Assembly (NCBI RefSeq): GCF_009834915.1
Contig: NZ_WVHS01000001.1
Span: 620,001 to 684,000 of the forward strand
Reading direction: 5' to 3'
DNA length: 64,000 nt
Source: Hufsiella ginkgonis
Lineage (GTDB): Bacteria; Bacteroidota; Bacteroidia; Sphingobacteriales; Sphingobacteriaceae
Position 1 is the stretch's first letter. Each line of letters begins with the position of its first letter. Positions 16,672-25,630 of this stretch are shown one piece after another. Both the position numbers and the translations under genes were made by a program. Under the pieces are notes generated by a model that searched no databases, was not told the origin of the DNA, and saw nothing but the letters and a program-made list of their open reading frames with translations.

Positions 16672-16785
16672 AGCTATCAGCATTCAGCCCGTAAGTATAC
16701 CTTATAAGATAAGTAATTGACGTTGAGCTCTTCCTGAGTAGTATTCCAGGTTTGACAGCGTAATCAAAGCTGATTGCTGATAGCT
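16672..16785. repeat. Inverted repeat next to the RHS remnant
   Basis: AGCTATCAGCATTCAGC (16672-16688) and GCTGATTGCTGATAGCT (16769-16785) pair over 17 bp with one mismatch, 80 nt apart. The stretch 16560-16854 around it has no gene. The AGCTATCAGC/GCTGATAGCT words look like a REP-type intergenic repeat of the genome. Function unknown. Confidence 0.5.
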
Positions 16786-16854
16786 AATAGCTCCCAAACT
16801 TTTAAGCCTGATCCCGCAACTCCTTGATAATGAGTAAGAACGTTCCTAATATAT

Positions 16855-16886
16855 CAAAAAAACGGGGGAATTTTTCAATTCCCCCG
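16855..16886 (-). terminator. Rho-independent terminator of tRNA-Asp
   Basis: On the minus strand: CGGGGGAATT stem (16886-16877 with 16872-16863), 4-nt loop, then T7 or more. It starts 6 bp after the tRNA 3' end. Confidence 0.85.
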
Positions 16887-16891
16887 CTCAG

Positions 16892-16965
16892 CGGTCCGGA
16901 CGGGACTCGAACCCGCGACCCCATGCGTGACAGGCATGTATTCTAACCGGCTGAACTACCGAACC
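16892..16965 (-). tRNA. tRNA-Asp (anticodon GTC)
   Basis: Minus strand from 16965: acceptor GGTTCGG pairs with CCGGACC (one T-G). Anticodon stem CATGC/GCATG around CTGTCAC, anticodon GTC. T-loop TTCGAGT. Discriminator G; CCA not encoded. It is flanked by a consensus promoter (16995-17024) and a terminator, so it is transcribed alone. Confidence 0.95.
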
Positions 16966-16994
16966 ATTGTCCCTTTCGTTTCCGTTTGGGATTG

Positions 16995-17024
16995 CAAATA
17001 TAGCGTCTTTAGCTTATTCCGCAA
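16995..17024 (-). promoter_or_regulatory. Bacteroidota-type promoter of tRNA-Asp
   Basis: On the minus strand, TTG (17024-17022), exactly 19 nt, then TATATTTG (17002-16995). This is a perfect match to the TTG-N19-TAnnTTTG promoter of Bacteroidota primary sigma factor, about 30 bp before the tRNA 5' end. Confidence 0.75.
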
Positions 17025-17162
17025 CAAAAATTTGCAATTAAATTCCTGTCGTTCTTTTTTACCGCCAAAATCCCCCCTTTCACCGACATTCGGTTTCATC
17101 CCGCCAGTTTTCGCTTGGCTATGGAGGGTATAAGCGATACATTTGGTTATAACAAAATTGAG

Positions 17163-17993
17163 ATGACTAATATTCAACATAAAAATTCCCGATCCGGCAA
17201 GATGTTTGCCGGGTTGATTCTCATTATATGGGGCTCCGTGTATATGCTGCGGCAGGTGGGCGTATTATTGCCGGGGTGGGTGCTGAGCTGGGGCACGTTC
17301 TGGATCGCCCTGGGGCTGTATACCGGTTCTAAAAGCCAGTTCAGGAAACCGGCGCCGATTATCATGATCGCGGTAGGCTGTTTACTGGTGCTCAACAGGA
17401 TGGTGCCGAATATGGACCTCGACAACCTCATTTTCCCCGTGATACTGATCACGGCCGGCGGCTTTCTCATCATGGGCCGCAACAAAGAAGGCTGGAAGCA
17501 CCAATTTAAAAAGAGCCCGGTCGATTGGGATACGCAAGCCCCGGCTCCGGGGGCGCAGCCTGGTGATTCCGGGCAGGATACCGAACATTTTGGCAGCAGC
17601 GAGTACGGGAACTCTTTCTCGGCTTTCGGAAAACAGAAGGGGGCATTTTCTACTGAAGACTATATCGATACCGTTTCCGTCTTCGGCGCGGTAAAAAAGA
17701 ACATGGTTTCTAAGAACTTCAAAGGCGGCGAGATCGTCAATTTTATGGGTGGCGCCGAGATCAACCTGATCCAGGCGGATTTCCAGGGACGGATCGAGCT
17801 GGACGTAACACAGGTTTTTGGCGGATGCAAGATCATCGTGCCGCCGCACTGGCAGATCCACTCAGAAATGGCCGCTATTTTCGGGGGGGTTGAAGACAAA
17901 CGACCGCTTCACCCCGACTCCGCTATCTCCGATAAAGTGCTGGTAATTAAAGGCACGTCGATATTTGGCGGGATCGACATCCGCAGCTTTTAA
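17163..17993 (+). CDS. LiaF-like membrane protein (DUF5668 plus C-terminal cell-wall response domain)
   Basis: Start chosen at the ATG at 17163 (MTNIQHKNSRSGKMFAG), since the upstream in-frame start at 17115 adds unrelated residues. About four short hydrophobic segments in the first ~100 residues (SGKMFAGLILIIWGSVYMLR, VLSWGTFWIALGLY, PIIMIAVGCLLVLNR, LIFPVILITAGGFLIMG), a polar linker, then a beta-helical C-terminal domain with SVFGAVKKNMVSKNFKGGEI, QVFGGCKIIVP and IFGGVEDKRP. In Firmicutes LiaF inhibits the LiaRS two-component pair. Here a LytS-type kinase and LytTR regulator follow 12 bp later, so the three probably form an envelope-stress sensing operon (inference). Confidence 0.85.
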   Translation: MTNIQHKNSRSGKMFAGLILIIWGSVYMLRQVGVLLPGWVLSWGTFWIALGLYTGSKSQFRKPAPIIMIAVGCLLVLNRMVPNMDLDNLIFPVILITAGGFLIMGRNKEGWKHQFKKSPVDWDTQAPAPGAQPGDSGQDTEHFGSSEYGNSFSAFGKQKGAFSTEDYIDTVSVFGAVKKNMVSKNFKGGEIVNFMGGAEINLIQADFQGRIELDVTQVFGGCKIIVPPHWQIHSEMAAIFGGVEDKRPLHPDSAISDKVLVIKGTSIFGGIDIRSF

Positions 17994-18005
17994 CCGAACC
18001 TGTTT

Positions 18006-19043
18006 GTGGCAACCGCACTTCTATCCTCTCATCGTGTAAAGTTCATCTACCTGGTTTGCTGGGTAATATGGGCATGCATGCAAGCCGGGATCCTCTGGTG
18101 GCTGGGCGTCGACTGGGAGACGTCCATCATCGACGCCGCCGTAACCAACACGCTCCTGATGGCCGCAAGCGCACTCATCAGTAACAATCTCCAGTTTTAC
18201 CAGCCGGAAAAAGGACGTTACCTGTATGTAGCCGTATGGTGCGTATTGCTGGCCGCTATCTGGGTGTTTGCCAGCCAGTGGACCGTAACGTATATCCTGC
18301 AGGGAAATGCTGAATACGTGAATATGTTCTTTAAATCGCTGCCGGTACGTTTCAGCTTTGGCTTCCTGATCATCGGCTGGGTGGCCATGCTCAGCATTAT
18401 CTGGTACACGCGCCAGGACCAGCGGGAGGTAGAGCGACGCAAAGCGGATGCAGAAAAACTTTCCCGCGAAGCGGAATTGTACAAATTAAGACAACAATTA
18501 CAACCACATTTCCTGTTTAACAGCCTGAACTCCATCAGCGCGCTGGTGGTGCGCAAACCGGAAGAGGCCCGGAAAATGGTACACCAGCTCTCCGACTTCC
18601 TCCGCGGCACACTGAAAAAAGAAGAAAATGAATGGGTAACACTCGACGAAGAACTCCAGCACCTGCAATTGTACCTGGATATTGAGAAGGTACGTTTCGG
18701 CCACCGGCTGGACACCGGGGTGGAGCAGGAAGAATCGTGCACGCATTTGCGTCTTCCGGCAATGCTGCTGCAGCCACTGGTAGAAAACGCCATCAAGTTT
18801 GGCCTCTATGATACCACCGGGATGGTAACGATCACGATACGAGCCGCCTGTGTAGATACCAACCTGGTGCTTACCATTACCAATCCTTATGATCCGGATA
18901 CGGCTAACCCGCGCCGGGGTACGGGTTTTGGCCTTGGCGGTGTAAAAAGGCGGCTATATTTACTGTTTGCCAGGCACGACCTGCTGCAAACTCAGGGAGA
19001 AAAAAATATCTTTACCACGACGGTAAAAATCCCTCAACTATGA
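18006..19043 (+). CDS. LytS/YehU-family sensor histidine kinase
   Basis: 345 residues from the GTG at 18006. Four hydrophobic segments in the first ~135 residues, a helical linker, then the His_kinase domain with LRQQLQPHFLFNSLNSISAL (phospho-acceptor His at about 168) and an HATPase region (LQPLVENAIKFGLYD, GTGFGLGGVKRRL). Kinases of this class use small membrane sensors and pair with LytTR regulators; the partner gene overlaps its end by 4 bp (ATGA). Confidence 0.92.
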   Translation: MATALLSSHRVKFIYLVCWVIWACMQAGILWWLGVDWETSIIDAAVTNTLLMAASALISNNLQFYQPEKGRYLYVAVWCVLLAAIWVFASQWTVTYILQGNAEYVNMFFKSLPVRFSFGFLIIGWVAMLSIIWYTRQDQREVERRKADAEKLSREAELYKLRQQLQPHFLFNSLNSISALVVRKPEEARKMVHQLSDFLRGTLKKEENEWVTLDEELQHLQLYLDIEKVRFGHRLDTGVEQEESCTHLRLPAMLLQPLVENAIKFGLYDTTGMVTITIRAACVDTNLVLTITNPYDPDTANPRRGTGFGLGGVKRRLYLLFARHDLLQTQGEKNIFTTTVKIPQL

Positions 19044-19780
19044 TTAAAACTATCCTCATCGACGACGAGCCGCTTGCCCGTGAAGTAGTGAAAGAATATT
19101 TAGAAGCTTTTCCCCAGATTTCGGTGATCGCGGAATGTTCCGACGGTTTCGAAGGTGTAAAAGCGATCCAGCAGCTCCAGCCTGACCTGATCTTTCTCGA
19201 CATCCAGATGCCGAAAATAAACGGTTTCGAAATGCTGGAACTGATAGAACATCGCCCTGCGGTGATCTTTACCACCGCATTTGACGAGTATGCCATCCGC
19301 GCCTTCGAGGCTTATGCGGTAGATTACCTGCTCAAACCCTTCGGACGGGAACGTTTCGAAAAATCGATCCATAAATGGCTCGACCAGCAACACATGGTGG
19401 AATCGAAACAGCACACGCAAACATTGATCAACGCGGTGTCGCAAACCTCAGAACAGGACCGCGTGGTGGTAAAAACGGGAAGCAAGATCACGATCATTCC
19501 CGTGCCCGACATCCTGTACCTGGAAGCCGACGACGATTACGTAAATATCCATACCGCTAACGGCTCGTACCTGAAGAACAAAACGATGGCCTATTTCGAC
19601 CAGATCCTTGACCAACGGCAGTTTGTACGGATCCACCGGTCGTATATCCTGCGCGTTTCGGAAATTGTACGGCTCGATCCTTATGAAAAGGAAACTTATA
19701 CCGCGGTTACACGTACCGGGAAAAAACTTCCCGTAAGCAAAACCGGCTATGCCAAATTAAAGCAGGTGTTAGGCATGTGA
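19040..19780 (+). CDS. LytTR-family response regulator
   Basis: 246 residues. Receiver domain (about 1-120) with Asp8/Asp9, the phospho-acceptor Asp54 in FLDIQMP and Lys99 in YLLKPFG. LytTR DNA-binding domain (about 140-243) with YLEADDDYVNIHTANGSYL and FVRIHRSYILRVSEI. It is translated with the LytS kinase (4-bp overlap). The likely target is its own operon or envelope genes; no LytTR site was identified. Confidence 0.94.
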   Translation: MIKTILIDDEPLAREVVKEYLEAFPQISVIAECSDGFEGVKAIQQLQPDLIFLDIQMPKINGFEMLELIEHRPAVIFTTAFDEYAIRAFEAYAVDYLLKPFGRERFEKSIHKWLDQQHMVESKQHTQTLINAVSQTSEQDRVVVKTGSKITIIPVPDILYLEADDDYVNIHTANGSYLKNKTMAYFDQILDQRQFVRIHRSYILRVSEIVRLDPYEKETYTAVTRTGKKLPVSKTGYAKLKQVLGM

Positions 19781-19798
19781 GCGGAGGTACCCCCCGGG

Positions 19799-20287
19799 CT
19801 ATTTCAAGGCAGCTAACAGCTCATCGAGCTCCCGCTGGCCGTCCTTGTGCCAGACTAATTTTTGATCTGCGGAGAATATGTAAAGCCCCGGGAAACGTTC
19901 GGGGAAAAACGTTGGCACGAATGACTGTTCCGGATCGAGTAAGATGGTTACGCTCTTATTATTTTCCAGGTTACCGGCAAACCGTTTCATAAAACGTTCT
20001 ACGGCAGGTTTCTTGTCCATGGAAACCAGGTAAAAGTGTACGTTCCTGAACTCGTCCAGCCGTTTGTTAATGGCGAGCATCTCCTGCTGGCAGTGTTCGC
20101 AGCCGGCGTCGAAAAATATCACCAGCGACTTTTTCCCTTTCTCAAAGTTCGCCTTACCAAAGCCGCTGGAGTCTGAAAGCTTGTAAAACTTAAATTTTGA
20201 GGGCATTTCGCTGTTTATAGCCAGCTGCGCGTGCGCACCTGCGGAAAGGGCGAGCACGAATAATAAAACCTGGATCTTCCTGAACAT
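19799..20287 (-). CDS. Exported thioredoxin-fold redoxin (TlpA-like)
   Basis: 162 residues with a signal peptide (MFRKIQVLLFVLALSAGAHA). The thioredoxin fold carries LVIFFDAGCEHCQQEM with Cys63 and Cys66 (CEHC). LLDPEQSFVPTFFPERFPGL includes a cis-Pro region and the end is LYIFSADQKLVWHKDGQREL. Probably a periplasmic thiol oxidoreductase; partner unknown. Convergent with the LytTR gene. Confidence 0.85.
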   Translation of the reverse strand: MFRKIQVLLFVLALSAGAHAQLAINSEMPSKFKFYKLSDSSGFGKANFEKGKKSLVIFFDAGCEHCQQEMLAINKRLDEFRNVHFYLVSMDKKPAVERFMKRFAGNLENNKSVTILLDPEQSFVPTFFPERFPGLYIFSADQKLVWHKDGQRELDELLAALK

Positions 20288-20361
20288 GGGTGAAATAGTT
20301 TGTACAAAGCTAAGGAATTTGGTGAGTTATCAGTAGTCGCCGGCACTCACCGCAAACCACA

Positions 20362-20387
20362 AAAGGCCCGGCTTGCGCCGGACCTTT
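20362..20387 (-). terminator. Terminator-like hairpin after carbonic anhydrase
   Basis: AAAGGCCCGGC and GCCGGACCTTT pair over 11 bp with one mismatch and a 4-nt loop, 50 bp after the carbonic anhydrase stop on the minus strand. The following T-run on that strand is short (TTTTGTGG), so efficiency is uncertain. Confidence 0.55.
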
Positions 20388-20436
20388 GTGCTAAACTAAA
20401 ATTTAAATCAACCGATGCAGGTATGAGGTGCAGCGG

Positions 20437-21069
20437 TTAGCTTAAAGCAAAAACTTTTCCCAGGTTCTCTGAGCTGTTGCACGATACCTTGAGGTCTTCG
20501 ATGAGGCCTGTACTGATATCGACCACCCAGCCGTGAACCATAAGGTCTGTGCGCTCTTTCCAGGCATTCTGTATAATGGTGGTCTTACAAAGATTGAATA
20601 CGCCTTCGATCACATTCAGCTCTACAAGCTTATTGGCACGCTCCCTGGGGTCTGAGATAAGGTCGAGCTGGTGCGCATGCAAACGGTACACATCCTTAAT
20701 GTGCCGTAACCAGTTGTCGATCAGGCCGTGCTGGTTATTCCCCATTGCTGCGGCCACGCCGCCGCAACCGTAATGACCGGCCACGATCACGTGTTTCACT
20801 TTAAGCACGTTTACGGCATAATCGAGCACGCTGAGCATGTTCATATCAGAATGCACGCATACATTGGCGATGTTACGGTGCACGAAAACTTCTCCCGGGC
20901 GTGTGTTGGTTAGCTGGTTAGCGGGCACGCGGCTATCGGAACAGCCGATCCACAATACCTCGGGGCTCTGACCTTGTGCAAGTTTCGTAAAGTACTCGGG
21001 ATCTACATCCAATTCTTTCTGCACGAAATCGCGGTTTCCCTGCAGCAGTTGTTCATAGGTTATACTCAT
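20437..21069 (-). CDS. can: Beta-class carbonic anhydrase
   Basis: 210 residues from the ATG at 21069 (MSITYEQLLQGNRDFV). It interconverts CO2 and bicarbonate. Zinc ligands Cys43 (WIGCSDSRVPAN, with Asp45/Arg47), His99 and Cys102 (AGHYGCGG) are present. The frame continues upstream to 21135 as a repetitive SPETKSPEIKSPETNN stretch encoded by a tandem ~15-bp repeat; I exclude it as start because it lies outside the family, though it stays in frame. A SulP transporter lies upstream on the same strand, which suggests bicarbonate supply for carboxylases. Confidence 0.93.
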   Translation of the reverse strand: MSITYEQLLQGNRDFVQKELDVDPEYFTKLAQGQSPEVLWIGCSDSRVPANQLTNTRPGEVFVHRNIANVCVHSDMNMLSVLDYAVNVLKVKHVIVAGHYGCGGVAAAMGNNQHGLIDNWLRHIKDVYRLHAHQLDLISDPRERANKLVELNVIEGVFNLCKTTIIQNAWKERTDLMVHGWVVDISTGLIEDLKVSCNSSENLGKVFALS

Positions 21070-21372
21070 GTTATTTGTTTCAGGTGATTTTATTTCAGGT
21101 GACTTTGTTTCGGACGATTTTATTCCTGGTGACATTTGGATACGAATTTAAAAAGGTTCAACATAGTGTTTAACAATGATTAATGCTAGCTCGCGGTTAG
21201 CCTTTTTATGATCGACCTGGCCTTTTTAGGGTATAAAAAACCTGTGAAAGCCGCAGCAACGCAGTCACCCAGGTAAAGAGGGCTTGTGTAATGCTAAAGT
21301 CGTTATTCAAAAGGAAAATCGAAAGCATAATGAAAGCTGAAAAATCATGTGCCTGTTTAAGGGAATTGCCGG

Positions 21373-22968
21373 TTAACCTTTATTCTTCTCATGATATACC
21401 ATCTCGCGCAAAGCGGGAACATCGTAGTGGTCGCGAATGTTCACCAATTGCACGATGATGGCATTTGTATAGGCATTGTGTTTAAAATTGTGGATGATCT
21501 CCAGTACATCCCGGTCGATATACCGCGAATTCGTGCCATCAATGATCACGGTTGACTCCTTGGGCAGGTGGGTCAGCGTGTATTGGATGGCCGCTTTATT
21601 AAGGAAGGAAACTTCCTCCGCCAGGCGGATCGTGATACTGCCTTCTTCGGTGATCGTATAAAAGTAGGGATTGCGGAGGTTGGTACGCAGGATGAAGAAT
21701 ATCCCTACCGCCATGCCGATGCCCACACCGGTAAGCAGATCGGTAAGTACCACCGCGATCACCGTTACCAGGAAGGGAATGAACTGGTCGCGGCCATGTT
21801 TCCACATCTTTTTAAAGAGATCAATCCTTGCCAGCTTATAACCGGTGATGAGCAGGATGGCCGCCAGGCATGATAACGGGATCATATTGATCACCGATGG
21901 AATAAGGATCAGCGAAAGCAGCAGCCACGTACCATGTAAAATGGTGCTCATCTTGGTGCGGGCGCCGGAGTTCACGTTCGCCGAGGAGCGCACGATCACC
22001 GAAGTCATGGGTAAACCGCCCAGCAGGCCGCTTGTAATGTTACCCAGGCCCTGCGCAACCAGCTCGCGGTTTGTGGGCGAAATGCGTTTGATCGGGTCGA
22101 TCTTATCCACCGCTTCGAGGCTCAGTAACGTTTCGAGACTGGCTACAATTGCGAGGGTAAAGGCAACCGTCCATACCTCCTTGTTACCGATCTGTGAAAA
22201 ATCCGGCGAGCGGAAGAGATTGGTAAAATCGCTAAAAGAGCTCGCTTTCGGAATGTTTACCATCTGGTCTGCCTGCAGCGAAAGCCCGGTACCTTTAAAA
22301 ACGATGGTTAGTACGATACCGATCAATACCACGATTAAGGGGGCCGGTATCCCGCTTAACTTCTTTACTTTGGGCCAGTAGATCATCACCAGCACCGAAA
22401 GAGCGCTGATAATGACCGCTCCGTAATTGATCCTGCTTAACGCCAGCTGAATGGCCGAAAACGTGTTATTCCCGGACTGCTGAAAGCTTTCGTCACCCTC
22501 AAAATCCGCGTCATATCCAACGGCATGCGGAAGTTGCTTTAAGATAAGGATGATCCCGATGGCAGCCAGCATACCTTCAATCACCGCAGAAGGAAAATAA
22601 TTGCCGATCGTTCCTGCTTTAACCAGGCCGAGGATGATCTGCAGCACCCCCGCGATCAGCACGGACAGCAGGAAGGTCTCAAAGGTTCCCAGCTTCCCGA
22701 TCGCCGTAAGCACGATCACGGTTAACCCGGCTGCAGGCCCGGTGGCGCTCAGCTGCGATCCGCTGGCCATGCCCACCACGATGCCACCGATAATGCCGGC
22801 CAGGAGACCCGAAAATAACGGGGCCCCCGATGCCAGGGCGATACCCAGGCATAGCGGCAATGCAACAAGAAATACAACGATACTGGATGGAATATCTTTT
22901 TTAAGGTTTTTCGGTAAAAAGTATTTCTTTAAATTCAAAGAAGAGGCAGACCATTGATTTGCGGCCAT
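21373..22968 (-). CDS. SulP-family anion transporter with partial STAS domain
   Basis: 531 residues from the ATG at 22968. About 11-12 hydrophobic segments with the SulP hallmarks PSSIVVFLVALPLCLGIALA, GSQLSATGPAAGLTVI, ASLETLLSLEAVDKID and GGLPMTSVIVRSSANVNSGA. A C-terminal STAS-like domain begins near EEGSITIRLAEEVSFLNKAA (IIDGTNSRYIDRDV). SulP proteins move sulfate or bicarbonate; the carbonic anhydrase gene 300 bp downstream on the same strand points to bicarbonate (BicA-like), an inference from context. Confidence 0.9.
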   Translation of the reverse strand: MAANQWSASSLNLKKYFLPKNLKKDIPSSIVVFLVALPLCLGIALASGAPLFSGLLAGIIGGIVVGMASGSQLSATGPAAGLTVIVLTAIGKLGTFETFLLSVLIAGVLQIILGLVKAGTIGNYFPSAVIEGMLAAIGIILILKQLPHAVGYDADFEGDESFQQSGNNTFSAIQLALSRINYGAVIISALSVLVMIYWPKVKKLSGIPAPLIVVLIGIVLTIVFKGTGLSLQADQMVNIPKASSFSDFTNLFRSPDFSQIGNKEVWTVAFTLAIVASLETLLSLEAVDKIDPIKRISPTNRELVAQGLGNITSGLLGGLPMTSVIVRSSANVNSGARTKMSTILHGTWLLLSLILIPSVINMIPLSCLAAILLITGYKLARIDLFKKMWKHGRDQFIPFLVTVIAVVLTDLLTGVGIGMAVGIFFILRTNLRNPYFYTITEEGSITIRLAEEVSFLNKAAIQYTLTHLPKESTVIIDGTNSRYIDRDVLEIIHNFKHNAYTNAIIVQLVNIRDHYDVPALREMVYHEKNKG

Positions 22969-23051
22969 AAACAAGCGAATTAGATCAAATTAAACATACG
23001 GTTCCATGCAGGCGGCAAGAGGCTGTCTGCGATAATAGCTAAACGGGGTAT

Positions 23052-23384
23052 TTAAACGTTTGGCGGGGGAGTGGGAACGGTAGGGTAAAATGTCTGCACG
23101 TGTTCGTCATCCTGAATGTCGGCCGGGGTGGAAGCCATAAACGTTAACGGGCTCACGAAGGTAAAGGAGAGCAGGTCGTTGCAATACTCCTTAAGAAGGG
23201 GCTCTTTCATCTTCTCAGAAGATTTCTCGGCGTTGTCTTCTATCTCGAGCTGCATGATCACCGCATTGATGACCTTGTTATCGTAATGCGCCAGGAAAAA
23301 AGGGATAGCAGAGATCAGCATCTTCGAAAAGAAGATCCCGATGAAGAAAATGCTGAACGCTTTTTGTACTACCTGTTTACGCAT
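23052..23384 (-). CDS. Hypothetical membrane-anchored protein
   Basis: 110 residues, family not recognised. N-terminal hydrophobic segment (about 8-32: KAFSIFFIGIFFSKMLISAI), then a charged region EIEDNAEKSSEKMKEPLLKE, then FVSPLTFMASTPADIQDDEH and a proline-rich end (PTVPTPPPNV). Probably one membrane anchor with a periplasmic tail. Divergent from the carboxylase gene with about 170 bp between. Confidence 0.6.
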   Translation of the reverse strand: MRKQVVQKAFSIFFIGIFFSKMLISAIPFFLAHYDNKVINAVIMQLEIEDNAEKSSEKMKEPLLKEYCNDLLSFTFVSPLTFMASTPADIQDDEHVQTFYPTVPTPPPNV

Positions 23385-23557
23385 CGTTTACGATCTTTTC
23401 TGAAGTTATGTGCCTACTCCAGGACTGACCTTCGCAAAAGTAATTTTTTCGAACAGCTTTTAATAGGCGCAACTTAGTTTTTACAAAAAAATAACAAGTA
23501 ATTTCGCGACAAGGATGCGATTAATGCTTCCTGGCTCATGATCAGCAACCCACTTCC

Positions 23558-25099
23558 GTGAATAAAAAAATAGCATTACTCCAGCAGAAACGCGACGAAG
23601 CACTAAAAGGCGGCGGCGAGCAGCGTATTGAAAGCCAGCACAAAAAAGGAAAGCTCACTGCCCGGGAGCGCCTCCATTTCCTGCTGGATGAAGGTTCATT
23701 CGAGGAGATCGGCATGCTGGTAACGCACCGGTCCGTTGATTTCGGTATGCAGAAAGAGCAATACCCCGGCGATGGCGTGGTAACCGGTTACGGCACCGTC
23801 AACGGGCGAACGGTATACGTATTTTCCCAGGACTTCACCGTTTTTGGCGGGTCCCTTTCTGAAACGCACGCCGAAAAGATCTGCCGCATTATGGACCTTG
23901 CCCTGCAAAACGGCGCACCCGTGATCGGGCTAAACGACTCGGGCGGCGCCCGGATACAGGAGGGCGTGGTATCGCTCGGCGGATACGCGGATATTTTTTA
24001 TCGCAATACGCTGGCATCGGGCGTGGTCCCGCAGCTTTCGGCTATTATGGGGCCTTGTGCGGGCGGGGCGGTATATTCTCCGGCCATCACCGATTTTATC
24101 CTGATGGTGGAGCACACTTCCTACATGTTCGTAACCGGCCCGGGCGTGGTAAAAACAGTGACACATGAGCAGGTAACTTCCGAAGAACTGGGCGGCGCCG
24201 GCACCCATGCCACCAAATCAGGCGTGACCCACTTTGCCTGCGCGAACGAGATCCAGGCGCTCGATCGCCTGAAGCAGCTGCTGAGCTATATGCCTCAGAA
24301 CTGTGAAGAAAGCGCTCCTTCGCTGCCTTATGAAGCTGCCGATGAGCGCCGCGAAAAATTGGACGATATCCTGCCCGAGAACGTTTCTCATCCCTACGAC
24401 GTTCGCGAAGTGATTGGCGAAGTAATTGATGAAGGCACGTTCCTAGAAGTGCACAAAGATTTCGCCGAGAATATCGTGGTAGGGTTTGCAAGGCTGGCCG
24501 GGAAAAGCATCGGCATCGTAGCCAACCAGCCGGCTTTCCTGGCGGGCGTGCTCGACAACCACTCGTCGGTAAAAGGAGCCCGCTTTGTACGCTTTTGCGA
24601 TAGCTTCAACATCCCGCTGCTGGTATTCGAAGACGTTCCCGGGTTTCTGCCCGGTACCGACCAGGAATGGAACGCTATTATTACCAACGGCGCCAAGCTG
24701 CTTTATGCATTTTGTGAAGCGACGGTGCCAAGGATCACCGTCATTACCCGCAAAGCTTACGGAGGTGCGTACGATGTAATGAATTCCAAACATATCGGCG
24801 CAGACATGAACTATGCGTGGCCTTCGGCGGAGATCGCCGTAATGGGTGCAAAAGGTGCTGCAGAGATCATTTTTAAGCGCGAAATTTCGGCCGCTGCCGA
24901 CCCGCAGGCACGGTGGATCGAAAAAGAAAAAGAGTACTCCGATATTTTTGCCAATCCATACCGGGCGGCCGAACGTGGCTTTATCGACGAGGTGATCGAA
25001 CCTTCGCAAACCCGTGCAAAACTTATACGGGCATTTAAGATGCTGGAAAATAAAGTGGTAAATAACCCCAGGAAAAAACATGGCAATATTCCCTTGTAG
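23558..25099 (+). CDS. Acyl-CoA carboxylase beta (carboxyltransferase) subunit
   Basis: 513 residues from a GTG start ([20 protein letters not shown]). Full-length two-lobed crotonase-type carboxyltransferase: [53 protein letters not shown] (acyl-CoA oxyanion loop), [14 protein letters not shown], then the C-lobe [32 protein letters not shown]. It transfers carboxyl from biotin to propionyl-CoA or a related acyl-CoA (methylmalonyl-CoA formation). The biotin carboxylase and carrier subunits are not in the window. Confidence 0.93.
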   Translation: MNKKIALLQQKRDEALKGGGEQRIESQHKKGKLTARERLHFLLDEGSFEEIGMLVTHRSVDFGMQKEQYPGDGVVTGYGTVNGRTVYVFSQDFTVFGGSLSETHAEKICRIMDLALQNGAPVIGLNDSGGARIQEGVVSLGGYADIFYRNTLASGVVPQLSAIMGPCAGGAVYSPAITDFILMVEHTSYMFVTGPGVVKTVTHEQVTSEELGGAGTHATKSGVTHFACANEIQALDRLKQLLSYMPQNCEESAPSLPYEAADERREKLDDILPENVSHPYDVREVIGEVIDEGTFLEVHKDFAENIVVGFARLAGKSIGIVANQPAFLAGVLDNHSSVKGARFVRFCDSFNIPLLVFEDVPGFLPGTDQEWNAIITNGAKLLYAFCEATVPRITVITRKAYGGAYDVMNSKHIGADMNYAWPSAEIAVMGAKGAAEIIFKREISAAADPQARWIEKEKEYSDIFANPYRAAERGFIDEVIEPSQTRAKLIRAFKMLENKVVNNPRKKHGNIPL

Positions 25100-25222
25100 C
25101 TGCGGGATTAACAGGAAACGGGAAAATCCGTATCTTAGGGCGCTCTTATAATCGTGAATGTATTAGTTGTTCTGAACATCTACCCGTAACGTAGTGCTGC
25201 ATTAACTCAAAAAAATCCCTGA

Positions 25223-25630
25223 ATGATCTCTATACAACCCATCGAAGCAAAGCAGGCCTGGCCGATCCGGCATAAAGTAATGTATCCAGAAAAAGACTTT
25301 GATGATATTAAGCTTCCGCTTGATTCGGAGGGTTTACATTTCGGATTATTCGACCACGATCAGCTGATCAGCGTAGTTTCTTATTTCCCTGATGGCAACC
25401 AGGCGCAGTTCCGCAAGTTTGCTACGCTCGAAGAAAAACAGGGATCCGGTTATGGGGGAAAATTATTGCAGTTCATTATCGACTACAGCAAATCTGCGGG
25501 CATTAAAAGACTGTGGTGCAACGCGCGGAAAAACGCAGTTGGCTTCTACCAAAAATACGGGTTTACCGAAACCAACCGCACTTTTAACCAGGACGGTCAC
25601 GAATTCGTGATCATTGAGCTTGGCTTATAA
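25223..25630 (+). CDS. GNAT-family N-acetyltransferase
   Basis: 135 residues. The acetyl-CoA site is visible as LEEKQGSGYGGKLLQFIIDY (motif A), followed by WCNARKNAVGFYQKYGFTET (motif B). The N-terminus AWPIRHKVMYPEKDFDDIKL is typical of small bacterial GNATs that act on unknown amines. Its 3' end overlaps the lipoprotein gene on the other strand by 20 bp. Confidence 0.88.
   Translation: MISIQPIEAKQAWPIRHKVMYPEKDFDDIKLPLDSEGLHFGLFDHDQLISVVSYFPDGNQAQFRKFATLEEKQGSGYGGKLLQFIIDYSKSAGIKRLWCNARKNAVGFYQKYGFTETNRTFNQDGHEFVIIELGL

Noticed and set aside
24443-25081. 212-residue open frame on the minus strand
   Set aside because: Antisense shadow of the acyl-CoA carboxylase gene.
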